Shown here: positions 11,501 to 18,895 of the stretch, piece by piece
How positions within the stretch are numbered: position 1 is the first letter of the stretch
Layout: each line of letters begins with the position of its first letter
From: Microcystis aeruginosa FD4
GTDB taxonomy: Bacteria; Cyanobacteriota; Cyanobacteriia; Cyanobacteriales; Microcystaceae
Assembly (NCBI RefSeq): GCF_009792235.1
Contig: NZ_CP046973.1
Span: 4,030,001 to 4,094,000, forward strand
Length of the DNA: 64,000 nucleotides
Direction of reading: 5' to 3'
The notes under the pieces: generated by a model
Told to the model about the DNA's origin: nothing
Databases searched by the model: none
What the model saw: only the letters and a program-made list of their open reading frames with translations
Made by a program: the position numbers and the translations under genes

Positions 11501-14500
11501 CGATTAAGGTGGCTCTTACTAATGCTTCATTAGCTAAATCAAAGGGTTTAAATGATTCTTCCTTGACTAAATCGGTTGCAGCAATTTCTTGTTCTTCTGG
11601 TGATAAATGTTGTAAGTCAATTACTGATACTGTCCAATTTGTTACTGTTTGAACAACTTGAGTTGGTTGTCCATTAACGGTAATAAAATTAGTCCGTAAT
11701 GCTTCGTGACGTTGAATAATTCCCTCTAAACTTTGTGTTAAAGCAGACCGATTAAGATGACCTTGCAAACGTAAGGCTACAAGAATATTATAGAAAGCAC
11801 TATTAGGTTCTAATTGATCTAAAAACCATAAACGAGTTTGAGCATAAGACAACAATAAGTCAGACTGTTTATCCCTTGCTAATATGGGGGGTGCAGATAG
11901 AGTTAAATCCTGTTGCTGTAAATGTTGAATTTGCTGTCCTAGTTCTTCAATTGTTGGTGCTGTAAATAGACTACGCAAAGGGATTTCTATTGAGAAATTA
12001 GTGCGAATGCGGGAGATAAGTTGAGTAGCTAATAATGAGTGTCCTCCTAGTTCAAAGAAGTTATCATTAATGCTTAGTTGTTTGACCTTTAAAACCTCAG
12101 ACCAAATTGTTACCAGTATTTCTTCAATGGGGTTACGGGGTAAGATAAATTTGTTTGTTCTTTCGTAACTTTGTTCGGGTGCAGGTAAAGCGCGTCGGTC
12201 AATTTTACCATTAGGTGTTAAGGGTAATGATTCTAGGATTACGAAAGCACTGGGAATCATATAATCTGGCAGCTTTTCCTTTAAGAATTGCCGTAATTCA
12301 TTAGGGGTAGGTGTTGCCTCTTTTTGAGGGACAATGTAGGCAACTAAACGTTTATTTCCTGGGGTATCTTCGCGAGCAATAATAACCGATGATTGCACTT
12401 GAGAATGTTGGTTTAATACTGTTTCAATTTCTCCTAATTCAATACGGAATCCCCGTATTTTGACCTGAAAATCCTTTCTTCCTAAAAATTCAAGTTTACC
12501 ATCTCCTCTTAAACGACCCAAATCTCCCGTGCGGTAAATCCGTCTCCCACTAAATTCCCAGTCGGGAACAAAAACAGCTTGAGTTAATTCAGGTTTCTGC
12601 CAATAACCCAAGGCAATATATGGACTTCTAATAGCAATTTCTCCATAAATAGCAGTGGTTTCACCAACTTCATTTAGCAGGATAATTTCAGTTTCCTCAA
12701 ATGGATAACCAACTGGTACAGTATTGCGAATGATTTCTGTTTGTTGAGCGATTAAATATTGCAAAGTAAAAGAAGACTCTGTTGAACCTAAACCATTGAC
12801 AAGTATACATTGATCTGAGAAATGTTCTTTATATAAATCAACATCTTTTTTGACAACTTCCTCTCCTCCTAAAACTACAATACGAATCTGATTCGGCTTT
12901 TCACCTTTACTCAGATTGCTAACAAAATGCCGATATAAAGTTGGTGTTGAGTGATAAATTGTGATCCTCTGTGATTGCAACAACTGAAAGAGCTCACTTA
13001 TACCTTCTTCTCTAAGATCAATTGGATATAAGGTTGCACCATTTAAGATAGCAGCAAAAATATCTACAATTGCCGCATCAAAGCTGTAGGATGAAAGCAA
13101 TGTTAATCCATCCTGCTCGTTGATGTGAAGATTATTAGTGTAGTTTCTGATGAAGTGTAGAACATTGCGATGGTTTTGAATAACTCCTTTTGGCTGTCCT
13201 GTAGAACCCGATGTATAGAGAATATAGGCAATAGTATTTGGTGATATTTCTCGTTCTTCTTCATTGAAAAAACTAGCAAAATCGATGTTATCTATGTTGA
13301 TGATAGGAATAATACCCTTAGTTAATTCTTGAGCACGATCTAAATTTTTATTATTAGTTAGAATCATACTAGCTTGGGAGTCTTCAAGAATGTAAACAAC
13401 TCTTTTATGGGGATAATTTGGATCTAAGGGAACATAGGTTTTACCAACTTTTAAAACTCCTAAGATTGCAGCTACCATTGGTGCATCATGTTCAAATAAT
13501 AGAGCAATTCTTTCTTCTTTAAATGTGCTTTGTTTCAGGATTGCCTGTGCTATTTGATTCACCCGATAATTCAATTCACTATATGTCCAATGATAATTAT
13601 TAGTATGGACAGCAAGATGATGGGGATATTTCTGAACTTGTTCCCGAAATCTAGCAGGAATTGATTGTTCAATATCTTGTTTACGAAATTCTATAAAGTG
13701 GTTAGATGGAGAGACGACGTTACCACATTTTTTCAGATAATAACGTTCCTTTTCTGTTAACAAGGCTAAAGTAGAAATTTTCCGTTCTGAGTTAGCAACA
13801 ATACTTTCTAGTAATGTTTGATAATGCGAGAGCATTTTGGAAATTGTGTCTACATTGAACAAATCTTCATTGTAGAGTAAATTTAGTTTGATGCCTTGTT
13901 TTTGTTCTTGAACATATAAGCTTAAGTCAAATTTAGAGTCTCCCTCTGTTATGAGTATAGGTTCTACAGACAATCCAAAAAGTTCCAGTTGGGTGTCCTC
14001 CAAGTTAAGGAGATTAAACCATACTTGAAAGATGGGGTTATGACTAAGATTTCTCTCTGGTTGTAACGCTTCTACTAACATTTCAAAAGGTAAATCTTGA
14101 TGAGCATAAGCACCTAATGACATTTCCCGCACTCTCATCAATAATTCCTGAAAACTGGGATTTTCTGAACAGTCAGTCCGCATTACTAAGGTGTTCACAA
14201 AAAAGCCGATTAAACTCTCAATTTCACGACGGTTACGGTTAGCTATAGGTGTGCCTATTAAGATGTCTGATTGTCCTGTATAACGATAAAGTAATATTCC
14301 ATAGGCTGCTAACAATGTCATAAACATTGTTACACCTTGTTGCTGACTTAATTCTGTTAGCTTTTGGGTGAGTTCAAGGGATAGTTGAAACTCTTGATGT
14401 GCCCCAGTAAATGTTTGGACTGCTGGACGAGGTTTATCTGTTGGTAAGGGTAAGAAAGTTGGTGCGTCTGCTAATTGTTTTTTCCAATAATTTAATTGGT

Positions 14501-17500
14501 TTTCTAAGACTTCTCCCTGCAGCCATTGTCTTTGCCAAAGGGTAAAATCTCCATACTGGATAGATAGGGGATTTAGAGGCGAAGATAAACCCTGAATATA
14601 AGCATTATAGAGGGCGGTTAGTTCCTGAAGAAATACCTCCATTGACCAGCCATCACTGACAATATGGTGCATACAGACTAATAAGAGATGTTCCGTTTCA
14701 GATAACACCAATAAAGTGATTCTGATTAAGGGTTCACCAGCTAAGTCAAAGGGTTGAATCGCTTGATTTTGTGCTAACTCTTGAGACGCAATTACTTTTT
14801 CACTACCAGATAAATGCTGTAAATCAACAACCGTAACTGTCCAGGTTCGTGTCTGTATAACTTGGGTAGGGATACCATCAACGGTAATAAAGTTGGTGCG
14901 TAAAGCTTCATGGCGATCACAAATTTCTTCTAAACTCTGAATTAAGATTTCTGAGTTCAGGTTTCCCTCTAAACGCAAGGCTAGTGGTATATTATAAAAA
15001 GAACTATTCGACTCAAATTCAGCCAAAAACCAGAGACGAGTCTGAGCAAAAGATAGGGGTAGTTCTGCTGTTTTGTCCCTGGGTAAAATCGGCAGTTCAG
15101 TTAGTTGTTCTCCTTCGGAAAGCCGTTTTATTTCTTGGGACAATTCGGCTATTGTCGGTGCAACAAATAACTCGCGTAAGGGCATTTCTACCTGAAAAGC
15201 CTCACGGATGCGCGAAATTAGTTGCGTTGCTAATAATGAATGTCCACCTAACTCAAAGAAGTTGTCGTGAATCCCCACCTGTGCAACTTTTAACACTTTT
15301 GCCCAAATCGAGGATAATATCTCCTCAATGGGGTTACGCGGCGCGATATACTGCTCTTGGCTTTGGAATTCGGGAGCCGGTAAAGCAGGATGATCGATTT
15401 TACCATTAGGCGTTAAGGGTAGGGATTCCAAAATGACAAAGGCACTAGGAATCATATACTCTGGTAACTTGGCTTTCAGGAATTGCCGCAGTTCAGTAAC
15501 ATTAAGCGAATTTTTCTCTTTTGGGGCGGAAATAATCTCTTTTTGGGGAATAATATAGGCGACTAAACGTTTCTGATTTGTCTCATCTTCTTGGGCAATT
15601 ACAACAGCCGTTTTTACTGCATTGTGCTGACTAAGAACGGTTTCAATTTCTCCCAATTCAATACGGAAACCGCGAATTTTAACCTGATTGTCAATCCGTC
15701 CTAAATATTCGATTTTACCATCGGGTAAATACCGACATAAATCTCCCGTTTTATATAATTTTGACGGCTCATTGCCCCCCTTATTAAGGGGGGTTGGGGG
15801 GATCACTTCATCCTTCTCAAAAGGATTAGGGATAAATTTTTCTTGGGTTAATTCGGGACGATTGAGATAACCCCGCGCTAATCCCATACCACCAATATGT
15901 AATTCTCCAGCTACCCCCACAGGAACAGGTTGTAAATGGGAGTCTAAGATATAAACTTGGGTGTTAGCAATGGGACGACCAATAGTTACTTTCAGAGTTT
16001 CATCTGTCCATTTTTCTACCGTGGCACAAACGCTGGTTTCTGTCGGTCCATAAGCATTAAAGAAATTTCTCCCTCTAGCCCATTGTTTGATCAATTCTTC
16101 TGAACAAGCTTCTCCTGCCACAATAATTGTTTGTAACTCTGGTATTTCTTCTAGGGGCAAAGCCGCTAAGGCTGAGGGGGGTAAAGTAATATGGGTAATA
16201 TCATAATCTTTTAATATTCCCATTAATGGCAACCCAGGCATTAAAGCATCTTTGCTGTCTAAATAAAGGGCTGCACCTGCTCCCATGGCCATGATAATTT
16301 CCGAGATAGAAGCATCAAAATTGAGGGAAGCAAACTGGAGAATGCGAGAGTTTGACTGTACGTTAAAGGTTTTAATTTGCGCTTGAGCTAGGTTAAATAG
16401 TCCCCGATGTTCCACCATTACCCCTTTGGGTTTTCCTGTAGAACCAGAGGTATAAATGAGATTAGCTAAATTATTGGCTGTTACTACTCCTGTGAGGTTA
16501 TCCTGGCTATTTTGGTTGAGTTCTTCCCCAATCTGCTCTAACAAGATTAACCGCGCTTGATGTTCGGGTAATTTATCGATTAATCCCTCTTGAGTGAGCA
16601 ATAATGACAGTTGAGCATCAGCGATGGCAAATTGTAGCCGTTCACTGGGATAATCTGGATCGAGAGGTAGATATGCACCACCCGCTTTTAAGATTCCTAA
16701 TAACCCCACTATCATCTCTAGGGAACGCTCAAGGGAAATGCCGACTAAAGTATCAGCTTTTACGCCTAATTTTCGCAAATAATGGGCTAATTGATTGGCA
16801 CGACAATTTAACTCATTGTAGGTTAATTGTTGACCTGAATATACAACTGCTACTGCGTCGGGTGTGCGTTTTACCTGTTCCTCAAATAACTGATGAATAC
16901 ATTTATCAGAGGGATAGTCAACTTGAGTATTATTCCACTCAAAAAGTAACTGCCGCTGCTCAACTTCTGTGAGCATTGATAATTGGAAAATGGGCTGCTG
17001 TGGATTAAGCACAATGGAGTTGAGCAATCTGACAAAATGCTTGGCCATACGCTCAATAGTAACAGCTTCAAATAAATCAGTATTGTATTGCCAACACGGC
17101 TCAATCTCCCCTTTCGCTTCCCTTACCATTAAACTCAAATCCAAGTGTCCGCCCTGTTGTCCGAACAAGTGTGGCTCCATTGGCAACACTGATTTTTGCA
17201 GATGCAAGGAATTATTTTTTGGTTCACACCAAGTTTGTGCTTGCCAAGCAAAACTAACTTGAGAGAAAGGCGAACGGCTGGGATCGCGTTGTGGCTGGAG
17301 TTTTTCTGCTAACAGAGAAAATGGGTAATCTTGATGCTTTTGTGCTTGTCTAACTATTTTGCTGACTTGAGCAAGAAGTTCTGTAAATGTGGCATTCTCC
17401 TGGACAGAAACTCTTAAAACGGTCAGGTTAGAAAAGTAGCCGACAATCTCTTTAAATTCTTTAGCCGGCCGTCCTCTCATCGGGCTGCATAAGAGGATAT

Positions 17501-18332
17501 CTGTTTGATTGGTGTAGCGGTAAAGTTGGACGTAAAATGCTGTAAGCAGAATCTGATAAAGACTGGTTTTCGATGCTGAAGCTAGATACCTGAGTTTTTC
17601 AGTTAACTGTTCATCTAGCTTGACAATGTATGAGGCTCCTTGATAGGTCTTTACTGGGGGGCGGGGTTTGTCGGGAAGCAGATGCAAAATTGGCAATTCG
17701 CCAGCTAATTGTTGTTGCCAATATTGCCACAGTTTTTCTCCCCTATTACCCGATAGCATTGCTGCTTGCCATTGGACAAAATTTGCATAGGTTTTATTTT
17801 CATTCCAAGAATCTGGGGCTGTTTCTGTCTGCTGTTGACTAAATTGCTCCACTTCCTCTGGATATAAAGATTGAAATTCACTCAGCAGTAAATCATAGGA
17901 CCACATATCGCCAGCAATGTGGTGCATTGTCAGCAAGAGAATGTGTTCTTCTGCTGAACGAGTAAATAAATTCACCCGCAAAACTGAATCTTTTTCTAAG
18001 TTAAAAGGGTGGTCAGCAATAGCATAGATTTTTTCTACTAATTGCTCTTCCCTCCAGTCGCTGGCATCTATTACCTCAACCTGAAAATTCTCTTGCTGGT
18101 TAACCTGCTGTACCGGTTTGCCCTCATAACTGGTATATGTGGTTCTCAGAATCGGGTGCTTTTCAATAATTTTTTGCCAGACACGATTGACAACAGCAAT
18201 CTCTAAATAAGCATGAATTTTTGCAGTAATAAATGTATTATAAGCAACGCTCTCTGGAGCAATTTTCCAGATTAACCACATTGCTTCTTGACCCGGTGAA
18301 AGTGGGTAAATTGTTTTCATATTTCTACTCAT
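8577..18332 (-). CDS. Nonribosomal peptide synthetase, modules 1-3 (starter C-A-PCP, C-A-PCP, C-A-PCP)
   Basis: A 3251-residue NRPS that starts the line. Domains: C1 (HHIAGDMWS at about 136-144, with M where G is usual in HHxxxDGW), A1 (TSGSTGKPKGV near 630), PCP1 (GGHSLL near 1027), C2 (HHIVSDGWS near 1224), A2 (TSGSTGQPKGV near 1710), PCP2 (near 2095), C3 (HHIISDGWS near 2294), A3 (near 2774), PCP3 (near 3192). Pocket codes read by hand: A1 DASTIAAVCK, Tyr-like; A2 DAVHVGGFTK, unassigned and with NGLGSTES in place of the usual YGPTE motif; A3 DFWNIGMVHK, the standard Thr code. A leading C domain with no upstream carrier suggests the chain begins with an acyl or hydroxy-acyl group. Thr as the last residue fits the lactone-forming Thr of cyanopeptolins. 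The start ATG at 18332 has an alternative four codons later. The gene overlaps the next NRPS by 4 bases. A1 and A3 carry identical in-frame palindromic inserts. Confidence 0.96.
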   Translation of the reverse strand: MSRNMKTIYPLSPGQEAMWLIWKIAPESVAYNTFITAKIHAYLEIAVVNRVWQKIIEKHPILRTTYTSYEGKPVQQVNQQENFQVEVIDASDWREEQLVEKIYAIADHPFNLEKDSVLRVNLFTRSAEEHILLLTMHHIAGDMWSYDLLLSEFQSLYPEEVEQFSQQQTETAPDSWNENKTYANFVQWQAAMLSGNRGEKLWQYWQQQLAGELPILHLLPDKPRPPVKTYQGASYIVKLDEQLTEKLRYLASASKTSLYQILLTAFYVQLYRYTNQTDILLCSPMRGRPAKEFKEIVGYFSNLTVLRVSVQENATFTELLAQVSKIVRQAQKHQDYPFSLLAEKLQPQRDPSRSPFSQVSFAWQAQTWCEPKNNSLHLQKSVLPMEPHLFGQQGGHLDLSLMVREAKGEIEPCWQYNTDLFEAVTIERMAKHFVRLLNSIVLNPQQPIFQLSMLTEVEQRQLLFEWNNTQVDYPSDKCIHQLFEEQVKRTPDAVAVVYSGQQLTYNELNCRANQLAHYLRKLGVKADTLVGISLERSLEMIVGLLGILKAGGAYLPLDPDYPSERLQFAIADAQLSLLLTQEGLIDKLPEHQARLILLEQIGEELNQNSQDNLTGVVTANNLANLIYTSGSTGKPKGVMVEHRGLFNLAQAQIKTFNVQSNSRILQFASLNFDASISEIIMAMGAGAALYLDSKDALMPGLPLMGILKDYDITHITLPPSALAALPLEEIPELQTIIVAGEACSEELIKQWARGRNFFNAYGPTETSVCATVEKWTDETLKVTIGRPIANTQVYILDSHLQPVPVGVAGELHIGGMGLARGYLNRPELTQEKFIPNPFEKDEVIPPTPLNKGGNEPSKLYKTGDLCRYLPDGKIEYLGRIDNQVKIRGFRIELGEIETVLSQHNAVKTAVVIAQEDETNQKRLVAYIIPQKEIISAPKEKNSLNVTELRQFLKAKLPEYMIPSAFVILESLPLTPNGKIDHPALPAPEFQSQEQYIAPRNPIEEILSSIWAKVLKVAQVGIHDNFFELGGHSLLATQLISRIREAFQVEMPLRELFVAPTIAELSQEIKRLSEGEQLTELPILPRDKTAELPLSFAQTRLWFLAEFESNSSFYNIPLALRLEGNLNSEILIQSLEEICDRHEALRTNFITVDGIPTQVIQTRTWTVTVVDLQHLSGSEKVIASQELAQNQAIQPFDLAGEPLIRITLLVLSETEHLLLVCMHHIVSDGWSMEVFLQELTALYNAYIQGLSSPLNPLSIQYGDFTLWQRQWLQGEVLENQLNYWKKQLADAPTFLPLPTDKPRPAVQTFTGAHQEFQLSLELTQKLTELSQQQGVTMFMTLLAAYGILLYRYTGQSDILIGTPIANRNRREIESLIGFFVNTLVMRTDCSENPSFQELLMRVREMSLGAYAHQDLPFEMLVEALQPERNLSHNPIFQVWFNLLNLEDTQLELFGLSVEPILITEGDSKFDLSLYVQEQKQGIKLNLLYNEDLFNVDTISKMLSHYQTLLESIVANSERKISTLALLTEKERYYLKKCGNVVSPSNHFIEFRKQDIEQSIPARFREQVQKYPHHLAVHTNNYHWTYSELNYRVNQIAQAILKQSTFKEERIALLFEHDAPMVAAILGVLKVGKTYVPLDPNYPHKRVVYILEDSQASMILTNNKNLDRAQELTKGIIPIINIDNIDFASFFNEEEREISPNTIAYILYTSGSTGQPKGVIQNHRNVLHFIRNYTNNLHINEQDGLTLLSSYSFDAAIVDIFAAILNGATLYPIDLREEGISELFQLLQSQRITIYHSTPTLYRHFVSNLSKGEKPNQIRIVVLGGEEVVKKDVDLYKEHFSDQCILVNGLGSTESSFTLQYLIAQQTEIIRNTVPVGYPFEETEIILLNEVGETTAIYGEIAIRSPYIALGYWQKPELTQAVFVPDWEFSGRRIYRTGDLGRLRGDGKLEFLGRKDFQVKIRGFRIELGEIETVLNQHSQVQSSVIIAREDTPGNKRLVAYIVPQKEATPTPNELRQFLKEKLPDYMIPSAFVILESLPLTPNGKIDRRALPAPEQSYERTNKFILPRNPIEEILVTIWSEVLKVKQLSINDNFFELGGHSLLATQLISRIRTNFSIEIPLRSLFTAPTIEELGQQIQHLQQQDLTLSAPPILARDKQSDLLLSYAQTRLWFLDQLEPNSAFYNILVALRLQGHLNRSALTQSLEGIIQRHEALRTNFITVNGQPTQVVQTVTNWTVSVIDLQHLSPEEQEIAATDLVKEESFKPFDLANEALVRATLIVLNNNEYWLLLSLHHIISDGWSRGVFIEELTALYNAYNQGQPSPLKPLPIQYADFAIWQRQWLQGEVLENQLNYWKKQLADAPTFLPLPTDKPRPAVQTFTGTHQEFQLSLELTQKLTELSQQQGVTMFMTLLAVYGVLLYRYTGQSDILIGTPIANRNRREIESLIGFFVNTLVMRTDCSENPSFQELLMRVREMSLGAYAHQDLPFEMLVEALQTERNLSHTPLFQVMFVLQNTPLSEIELMGLTIDSLPLEGEIAKFDLTLSMQNTETGLMGVWEYNTDLFNSETIERMNGHFLTLLEGIITNPSERVSQLPLLTKVQQQQLLIDWNNTEVDYPANKCIHQLFEEQVERTPNAVAVTYENESLTYRELNNRANQLAHYLRKLGVKADTLVGISLERSLEMMVGLLGILKAGGAYVPLDPDYPQERLSFMLEDSQVKVLVTQAKLVKSIPEHQAQLICLDTEWEKIAQNITSNPESVAKPENLIYIIYTSGSTGKPKGVLVNHSNVVRLFAATDAWYNFNSQDVWSLFHSYAFDFSVWEMWGALLYGGRLVVVPYLVTRSTEAFYQLLCQEKVTILNQTPTAFRQLIQAEESLKGSFPLSRGDRSSTTDNDLSLRLVIFGGEALEINSLQPWFQRHGDQCPQLVNMYGITETTVHVTYRPLSMNDLNSTASVIGRPIPDLQVYLLDQHLQLVPVGVPGEMYVGGAGVTKGYLNRPELTTERFISSPFEKDEVIPPTPLNKGGNEPSKLYKTGDLGRYLPDGNIEYLGRIDNQVKIRGFRIELGEIEALLASHPQIWETVVIVRDDATGDKRLVAYIVPQSEKTITINEIRQFLKAKLPDYMIPNAFVILDALPLTANGKIDSRALPPPESSSEASDKYAAPRNPIEDILVTVWSEVLKVEKVGINDNFFELGGHSLLATKLVAQIRDRLKVELPLRQLFNSATLAELAQGIEQLKQEKSDTIIPAILPRKRK
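9271..9289. repeat. In-frame palindromic insert in A3 of NRPS 1
   Basis: CCCCCCTTATTAAGGGGGG is a perfect palindrome read through as part of the peptide VIPPTPLNKGGNEPS between the A7 and A8 regions of the adenylation domain. The same bases plus flanks recur at 15775-15793 in A1. PPTPLNKGG-type peptides are known to me as translated intergenic repeats in cyanobacteria. A related shorter insert, giving PLSRGDRS, lies near 9690-9706. Confidence 0.8.
15775..15793. repeat. In-frame palindromic insert in A1 of NRPS 1
   Basis: This is the same palindrome and the same roughly 80-base surrounding block as at 9271-9289, in the equivalent place of adenylation domain 1. The A2, A4 and A5 domains lack it at this position. 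Shared insertion plus identical flanks suggests copying between modules (gene conversion) rather than two independent insertions. Confidence 0.8.
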
Positions 18333-18895
18333 GACTAGCCCGCATTTGTGATGATAAAAAAAGATTTCTAGGGGAGGGCGTATGCTTTATGCCTCTACAG
18401 AAACCGAATTTGCCCCACTGTAGGGGCGCAAGGAAGCCGAGTACAAAATGTAACATATATCGAACATTTTTCACCATGATGTCGCAAGGTCTGTTATCGC
18501 TTTGAGGGAACAGGGAACAGGGAAGAAAATCGGCGCACCTCATTGCTTTGAAAACTGTACCATGAAATCCTATCATAGAAAAGAAAATTTGTCATGGTCA
18601 ACGAAATTCGGTAATATGTGGTAGTCTGAGAAGCGCTCACTAGCTTTAGCTATCCAAACAACGGTTACTTGTAGTAAGATAACGAGGGTTAAAAAAGCAG
18701 TAGCAGGGGGCTGAGAAAGCCATCTCTTTACACTGACAGATAAAGCGACGGGAGTATGTTAGCACAACTCAAACACAATAACCTTAAAATTGTCGGGGAG
18801 CTTTATATTTTCGCCAATTGCCTTCTAATCCACCAATCCAGCCAAAATCTAAAATTATTCCAGCAAAATGTCCACAACTCAAATATAAATGCTAT
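18333..18895. promoter_or_regulatory. Divergent intergenic region between NRPS 1 and the ABC exporter
   Basis: About 560 bases separate the NRPS start from the likely exporter start, so both divergent promoters should lie here. I cannot point to a convincing -35/-10 pair or operator. A short direct repeat of GGGAACA lies near 18507-18524. A TTG at 18818 opens the exporter frame 26 codons earlier, but that stretch looks non-coding. There is no RNA gene that I recognise. Confidence 0.5.

Noticed and set aside
18660..18760. GGGGCTGAGAAAG stretch that recalls a TPP riboswitch
   Set aside because: The second conserved part and pairing of the THI element are missing, and neither neighbour is a thiamine gene.
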